64,000 bases of DNA, from positions 566,903 to 630,902 of the forward strand of contig NZ_LMIV01000002.1 of the NCBI RefSeq assembly GCF_001428865.1. The letters run 5' to 3'. The notes under the pieces are model-generated. The model was not told where the DNA came from and ran no database searches. It was given only the letters and a program-made list of their open reading frames with translations. Below are positions 57,774 through 64,000 of the stretch, one piece after another; within the stretch, counting starts at the first letter, position 1; each line of letters starts with the position of its first letter. The translations under genes and the position numbers were made by a program. This DNA is from Sphingomonas sp. Root241. Its GTDB lineage: Bacteria > Pseudomonadota > Alphaproteobacteria > Sphingomonadales > Sphingomonadaceae.

Positions 57774-58217
57774 ATGGAAACCACGAGTCGTAGTTCGCGG
57801 CGCGCGTTCGTTTTGGGCGGCACCGCAGCCGCCGCGTGCATGGGGCCACTTGCCGCCGCGCAGCTTACGCGCACGTCGCTGTCGACATCCACGGGAGCGA
57901 CGGCGCCGACGGTGGCGCGCAGCGAAGTCGCCGAATGGGAGAGCCTGGTGGGCGCGAGTTTCCTGATCGGCGGCGAGGCAGGCAAGGCAGTGGCGAAGCT
58001 TGCCGCGATCGAGCGGCCGGCGTTCGATCCGAAGCGGCCGGCAGGACTGGCGCGCGCACAGCCGTTCACCGCCTGGTTCGAGATGGACACGCGCCTCGCG
58101 CCCGCGGGCCAGCGGACCTACACCGTGGGGCATCCGACGAAGGGCGTGATCAACCTTTTCCTGGGCCGCGGCGCCGACAAGCGCGGCAAGGCAGTCGTGC
58201 TCGCGCTGTTCAACTAG
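57774..58217 (+). CDS. Tat-exported protein of unknown function
   Basis: A 147-residue protein opening with a twin-arginine signal peptide (SSRRAFVLGGTAAAACMGPLAAA). The mature part has VAEWESLVGASFLIGG, a Pro/Arg stretch, ARAQPFTAWFEMD and GVINLFLGRG. I do not recognise a named family. ATG 57774 follows a GGGGGTGAAAATC region; a longer reading to 57624 lies inside mtnP and is rejected. It is 50 bases ahead of the FKBP gene and probably in the same transcript. Confidence 0.75.
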   Translation: METTSRSSRRAFVLGGTAAAACMGPLAAAQLTRTSLSTSTGATAPTVARSEVAEWESLVGASFLIGGEAGKAVAKLAAIERPAFDPKRPAGLARAQPFTAWFEMDTRLAPAGQRTYTVGHPTKGVINLFLGRGADKRGKAVVLALFN

Positions 58218-58267
58218 CCCTTCGCCACGCTATGGCGCTGCCTCGTAACGTCTCGGGGACAGGAGTG

Positions 58268-58765
58268 ATGGGCTTGAAGAACGCGAAACTCGTCGGTGTG
58301 GGGTTGGCGGTGGTGCTGCTCGGCACCGCGGCGGTGGCGATGCAGGCCGGCGGCGAAGACCATTCGCAGGACGCCGCGTGGCACAACCGCCAGATGCTGG
58401 CGCTCGCGCAATTGAAGGCCAGCGAGGGGTGGCAGCCGCTTCAGGGCGGGCTGCGCTGGCGGCGGATCAAGGGCGACGGATCGGGCAAGCACCCGACCGT
58501 GCGCGACACGGTCAGGATCCATTATGCCGGCACGCTGGTCGACGGGACCGAGTTCGACAGCTCCTACACCCGCGGCGAACCGGCGACCTTCCCGCTCGGT
58601 GCGCTGATCCCGGCGTGGCAGCTGGCCGTGCCGATGATGGGCGTAGGCGACACGATCGAGATCGCCACGCCGTCTGACCTGGCATATGGTCCGGTGAGCA
58701 AGGGCCCGATCCCGGGCGGCGCGACCCTGCTGTTCAAGATCGAGTTGCTCGGCATCCAGGAATAA
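58268..58765 (+). CDS. FKBP-type peptidyl-prolyl cis-trans isomerase, exported
   Basis: A 165-residue protein with an N-terminal signal or anchor segment (KLVGVGLAVVLLGTAAVAM), a Q/L-rich helix (WHNRQMLALAQLKASEGW, ~38-55), then an FKBP domain: VRIHYAGTLVDGTEFDSSYTRGEPATFPLGALIPAWQ (in parts), MMGVGDTIEIATPSDLAYG and PIPGGATLLFKIELLGI. Proline isomerase for periplasmic folding. ACAGGAG precedes ATG 58268. Confidence 0.93.
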   Translation: MGLKNAKLVGVGLAVVLLGTAAVAMQAGGEDHSQDAAWHNRQMLALAQLKASEGWQPLQGGLRWRRIKGDGSGKHPTVRDTVRIHYAGTLVDGTEFDSSYTRGEPATFPLGALIPAWQLAVPMMGVGDTIEIATPSDLAYGPVSKGPIPGGATLLFKIELLGIQE

Positions 58766-58878
58766 GCCGGGTCTTTCTTCCTTCGCCGTTCCTTTCCGCA
58801 GTGTTGCGGGGAAAAAATTTCCGCGCGGCGTGTCACTGCTGTTCAAACCGGAAACGATGTTTCTGGTTTGTTCCATGC

Positions 58879-58898
58879 GAAATCCTACATTGCAAGCC
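58879..58898 (-). other. conserved intergenic motif, copy C (GGCTTGCAATGTAGGATTTC)
   Basis: The gap 58766-59170 (405 bases) contains no gene. It holds this motif, a composite repeat (58936-59075) and a terminator (59119-59154). On the minus strand the block reads GGCTTGCAATGTAGGATTTC, 19/20 identical to copy A. It points towards the FKBP stop at 58765, antisense to that gene. About 25-30 bases downstream there is GGTTTGAACA rather than a good boxA match. Confidence 0.5.
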
Positions 58899-58935
58899 TG
58901 AAAATTTTCCGCGGCTTGGCACTTCAGCACCGAAA

Positions 58936-59075
58936 CTCCCCTCCCTGCAAGGGAGGGGTAGGGGGTGGGTGCGAGCGCAGCGAGCCCATCGAGCTGCATG
59001 GAATGAAGGAAAGGCCGGGCATCGAGCCCGGCTTTCCTTACCCACCCCTAACCCCTCCCTTGCAGGGAGGGGAAT
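58936..59075. repeat. composite palindromic repeat, CTCCCTGCAAGGGAGGGG family
   Basis: Outer arms 58936-58969 (CTCCCCTCCCTGCAAGGGAGGGG...GGTGGG) and 59041-59075 are inverted copies, and each contains its own short hairpin (CCTCCCTGCAAGGGAGG). The centre 59007-59040 is another hairpin (AAGGAAAGGCCGGGC ATCGA GCCCGGCTTTCCTT). The whole can fold as a cruciform. It is typical of sphingomonad intergenic repeats; no other full copy exists in the window. Confidence 0.85.
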
Positions 59076-59118
59076 CCAAATGTCGATACGGCCCAGCCTT
59101 ACGCGGCACGGACACAGC

Positions 59119-59154
59119 AAAAGGCCGCGGCGGATCGCTCCGCCGCGGCCTTTT
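59119..59154. terminator. perfect 16-bp bidirectional terminator after acnA
   Basis: AAAAGGCCGCGGCGGA (59119-59134) pairs perfectly with TCCGCCGCGGCCTTTT (59139-59154) around a TCGC loop. It has T runs on both strands, 16 bases after the acnA stop. It can end acnA and any transcript from the FKBP side. Confidence 0.92.
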
Positions 59155-59170
59155 GTCTCTCCCGAACGGC

Positions 59171-61840
<2,670 letters not shown>

Positions 61841-62207
61841 GGGGCGCGGGATCCTTTCTTTGTCCGGCCCGGGCGCTCGGGGGACGCGATCCTTAGGAGG
61901 AACGCGCGGGCGCGCCGGAGGGTGCTGCGAATGCGAGATTCGGGCCGGGCCTTAGCGCGGAGGGGGCGGGAGGGGAAGGGGAGGGGTGTGGGGTCGTCCG
62001 CGTTGACTGGAGACCGCGCTGGCATAGCGGGTTGAAGGTGGTGCCGAATTGCGCGTTGGACGGCGCAAAATGCAACATTGTGGCTGAGTTGATATGGTCA
62101 CTTTGTCAGGAAATAGTCACCCATGACATTGCTCCGCTATCGGATTTATCATTGGCTTTTGGTGAAATCTGAGATCAATTGAGTGGTACGAAGCAAGGAG
62201 GGAATGT
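61841..62207. other. gene-free gap between acnA and tcmP with a GC-to-AT transition
   Basis: 367 bases with no convincing coding sequence. The acnA-proximal ~200 bases are GC-rich. From ~62040 the sequence becomes AT-rich and stays so through tcmP. The acnA promoter must lie in the left part but no convincing consensus was found. AAGGAGGG at 62195-62202 is the tcmP ribosome binding site. No tRNA gene, transposase or clear target-site repeat was seen that would mark an insertion point. Confidence 0.7.
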
Positions 62208-63134
62208 TTGACCGCGAAGAATCGCGTTGCGCATCGCTTCGGCGGCGTGTGGACAGAGATCAAGCTAAAGGCACTCACTGAGTACCTAGATTTCTATCAG
62301 AAGGCATTAAAGAACCAAGGGTTTGAGACGTGGTACATTGATGCCTTCGCAGGAACGGGCGATCGTCACGCCGAGCTTCAGAAAGGTGGAATCTTCGAGG
62401 GGCGGCCAATTGAGCACGTCGAGGAGATTCTGGACGGTAGCGCCCGTAAAGCACTCAAGATCCAGCCGCCTTTTAACCACTACTGGTTCACCGAGCAGCA
62501 TTTGGGCCGCGCCAATGCGCTACGGGCGCTGAAGAAGGAATTCTCTCTAGATATCTCCGTGCAACCCGGAGAGGCGAACGTGGAGCTTCGGGCGCTTTTT
62601 TCATCTCGGCCATGGTCTGGGGGCTCCACAGCGGGTCGCCAGCGAGGTGTGGTCTTCCTAGACCCCTACGGCATGAGTGTTGATTGGCGGACGCTTGAAA
62701 CGTTGGCCGGCACAAAGCGCGTTGACGTGTGGTACCTCTTCCCACGGAAAGCAGTTGTGCAACAGCTGGCACACGATCTGCGTGGAGTTGACGAGGCAAA
62801 GCGCCAGAAGCTTGCGCAAATATTTGGCTGTGACGATTGGGAGGAGGAGTTCTATCGCTCGCGCCCAATTCAGGGAGGATTATTTGACCAGATTCCAGTG
62901 GAAACTAAAGGAAGAATCGCCACTCCCGAGCAAATTAGTGCATTTGCCAGAAAGCAACTAGAAAATCTATTTTGCTACGTTTCCGAGCCCATACCATTGA
63001 TCGTTAATGGTAGTGATTTCTTTGAGCTATACTGTTTATCAAACAACCGTCCGGCCATTCCGTTAATCAAGCGCGGTGTAGATCATGTCAGGCGGAAATA
63101 CACACCGGCATCTCGTCGTAGGTTCGTCCCCTGA
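62208..63134 (+). CDS. tcmP: TcmP (three-Cys-motif partner), methyltransferase-like fold
   Basis: A 308-residue protein matching the 'three-Cys-motif partner' family. Seen: N-terminal FGGVWTEIKLKALTEYLDFYQKALKN, then YIDAFAGTGDR (D45, ~44-53), a motif I-like SAM loop, HYWFTEQ, and VVFLDPYGMSVDW (~148-160; D152-P-Y-G), an amino-methyltransferase motif IV-like element. These suggest a SAM-dependent methyltransferase fold; the target is unknown. The start is TTG at 62208, backed by a strong AAGGAGGG. Codon usage is far AT-richer than in neighbouring genes, which indicates acquired DNA. Its 3' end overlaps the convergent DUF5131 gene by 47 bases. This family is named for the gene pair formed with such three-Cys proteins. 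Confidence 0.9.
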   Translation: MTAKNRVAHRFGGVWTEIKLKALTEYLDFYQKALKNQGFETWYIDAFAGTGDRHAELQKGGIFEGRPIEHVEEILDGSARKALKIQPPFNHYWFTEQHLGRANALRALKKEFSLDISVQPGEANVELRALFSSRPWSGGSTAGRQRGVVFLDPYGMSVDWRTLETLAGTKRVDVWYLFPRKAVVQQLAHDLRGVDEAKRQKLAQIFGCDDWEEEFYRSRPIQGGLFDQIPVETKGRIATPEQISAFARKQLENLFCYVSEPIPLIVNGSDFFELYCLSNNRPAIPLIKRGVDHVRRKYTPASRRRFVP

Positions 63135-63843
63135 GGAGGCGTCCAGCCGCTTTTTTATTCCGGCCACCCCATTGTTTGAAAAAGAAGGCTGTCCCGGCGA
63201 GGCGACATAAGTGCTCGATCTCTTCGACCCACTCTGCCGGCATGGGGCGTGCGCGAGGTCCACTTTCGCCTCCGACTATCGCCCAATCGATATCGGTGAG
63301 ATTGGCGTCTGCCACGGAGCCAATCAGCGGTTCGAACGAGATAAACCTGATCGCTGCCGGAGTGTCGCGAAGATCGCCAATGCGGGAAAGTACCCTGTGG
63401 TCTTCAACAGAGGTTCCAAGCCAGACGTTCGGCAGTACGGAAAACTCGGGTCGGGCCAGTAGTTGACGCATCCGTTCCGGACGCTTGGTTAGCACTTGGT
63501 AGGTATGCCGAGGAGTCGCGCCCATGACAGCCCAGACTTCAGCGATAAAGTCGGTGTCAACGTCCGGATGGAAGAGATCGGACATCGAATTTACGAATAC
63601 CGTGCGAGGCTTATGCCACCGAAATGGCGCGGCAAGGGCGGCTCGATCCTGAAATATTTTGCCAGTCCAAACGAAGCGGTCACCGCTCTTCCGCGTCAAG
63701 CCTGCGTATTTCGGCGTTCCCATCGCCTCCAATCGCGCTGCCATCCGCATCGCATAGCAGTTGGTGCAGCCAGCGGTCGCCACGGTGCATCCGGCGACCG
63801 GATTCCAAGTGACATCGGTCCATTCGATCGAGGTCTCAGCCAT
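63088..63843 (-). CDS. three-Cys-motif protein of the phage Gp37/Gp68 (DUF5131/PF07505) family
   Basis: A 251-residue protein. N-terminal IEWTDVTWNPVAGCTVATAGCTNCYA (in parts) holds three Cys at 19, 26 and 29 (C-x6-C-x2-C), the motif that names the partner family and resembles a radical-SAM cluster site. RFVWTGKI, VFVNSMSDLFHPDV, YQVLTKRPERM, WLGTSVED, FISFEPLIG, VGGESGPRARPM and FFFKQWGG follow in the family order. The biological role is unknown; homologues lie in phages and genomic islands. Convergent and overlapping with tcmP. No ribosome binding site precedes the ATG, and a promoter overlaps the start (63850-63877). Confidence 0.92.
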   Translation of the reverse strand: MAETSIEWTDVTWNPVAGCTVATAGCTNCYAMRMAARLEAMGTPKYAGLTRKSGDRFVWTGKIFQDRAALAAPFRWHKPRTVFVNSMSDLFHPDVDTDFIAEVWAVMGATPRHTYQVLTKRPERMRQLLARPEFSVLPNVWLGTSVEDHRVLSRIGDLRDTPAAIRFISFEPLIGSVADANLTDIDWAIVGGESGPRARPMPAEWVEEIEHLCRLAGTAFFFKQWGGRNKKAAGRLLRGRTYDEMPVCISA

Positions 63844-63849
63844 GGCAAT

Positions 63850-63877
63850 ACTATAACAGAATCAACGGGTTAGGCAA
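63850..63877 (-). promoter_or_regulatory. candidate leaderless promoter for the DUF5131 gene
   Basis: On the minus strand, TTGCCT (63872-63877) and TATAGT (63850-63855) are 16 bases apart, and the A of the ATG at 63843 lies seven bases after the -10. Transcription would start at the initiation codon, giving a leaderless mRNA, consistent with the missing ribosome binding site. An inverted repeat GGTTAG...CTAACC (63868-63889) covers the -35 and could be an operator. Confidence 0.5.
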
Positions 63878-63879
63878 AT

Positions 63880-64000
63880 TTATCTAACCGATTCAAAAGG
63901 TTCGAGAATTCGGCCTTCGCTTCCAAAATGCTTGGTGCTCCTCCCGGGTTTGACTACACCCATCCTAGTACCGATACTTGGCACCGTGGGCAGGAGGACA
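63880..64000 (-). CDS. possible C-terminal fragment of an ORF entering from the right edge
   Basis: One minus-strand frame is open from the window end to a TAA at 63880-63882 (39 codons, ending EPFESVR). No family is recognised and nothing else supports translation. The tail overlaps the inverted repeat in front of the DUF5131 gene. It could be a chance open frame. Confidence 0.25.
   Translation of the reverse strand, partial: VLLPTVPSIGTRMGVVKPGRSTKHFGSEGRILEPFESVR

Noticed and set aside
63898..63930. GGTTCGAGAATTCGG as a possible tRNA T-loop
   Set aside because: No acceptor, anticodon or D-arm could be paired around it, so it is not a tRNA.

Overview
The window is chromosomal DNA of very high GC. 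It most likely comes from an alphaproteobacterium of the Sphingomonadales, close to Sphingomonas. This rests on three things: strong G/C bias at third codon positions, family content typical of sphingomonads (UrcA, HWE/HisKA_2 kinases, OPT and GPH transporters, isoquinoline-oxidoreductase-like proteins, S8 autotransporter, DUF2147), and intergenic inverted repeats of sphingomonad type. No rRNA, tRNA, CRISPR array or insertion sequence was seen.

Layout. 1-2 kb: two tandem paralogous membrane proteins, the first cut by the window edge. 2-7 kb: a FemAB-like acyltransferase, then a coupled minus-strand run sseA > metC > mscS, with queF divergent. 7-11 kb: a two-gene glycan unit (GT4 glycosyltransferase with a helical glycosidase-like tail, then a GH130 enzyme). 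11-20 kb: OPT transporter, HerA-like ATPase, the envelope proteolysis set hflK-hflC-degP, then mrp (Fe-S carrier) with a CoA-binding protein. 20-24 kb: kynA-kynU (tryptophan catabolism) and a HAD phosphatase-dapD pair. 24-34 kb: S8 autotransporter, LLM oxidoreductase, PepSY/PhoP/PhoQ-like signalling, an ABC-F ATPase, an HWE kinase and a DUF815 ATPase. 34-41 kb: mutS, the malic enzyme maeB, and a BlaI/M56 regulatory pair with a visible operator. 41-48 kb: UrcA lipoprotein, SDR, acyl-CoA dehydrogenase, MFS transporter, aceA with a 51-residue downstream gene, and the divergent ScfR/RamB-like regulator. 48-54 kb: DUF2147, FadL, and a molybdenum hydroxylase operon (iorA-iorB-cytochrome c). 54-62 kb: HisKA_2 kinase, rhodanese, APC permease-mtnP, a Tat-exported protein, FKBP, acnA. 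62-64 kb: a visibly AT-richer accessory segment carrying tcmP and a DUF5131 (Gp37/Gp68) gene, convergent and overlapping.

How the genes work together. The aceA/regulator/FadL/acyl-CoA dehydrogenase/MaeB/AcnA content supports growth on fatty acids and acetate (glyoxylate shunt, anaplerosis), although only aceA, its small gene and its regulator are adjacent. HflKC and DegP form an envelope quality-control block. MetC, SseA and MtnP handle sulfur and methionine-salvage chemistry.

Most interesting points: (1) the tcmP-DUF5131 pair in low-GC DNA, whose DUF5131 gene appears to have a promoter placed for a leaderless mRNA; (2) a 20-bp intergenic motif found three times with 18-19/20 identity, each time pointing at the 3' end of a gene and in two cases followed by a boxA-like CGCTCTTTGA; (3) the GT4-GH130 glycan pair; (4) the 51-residue gene behind isocitrate lyase.
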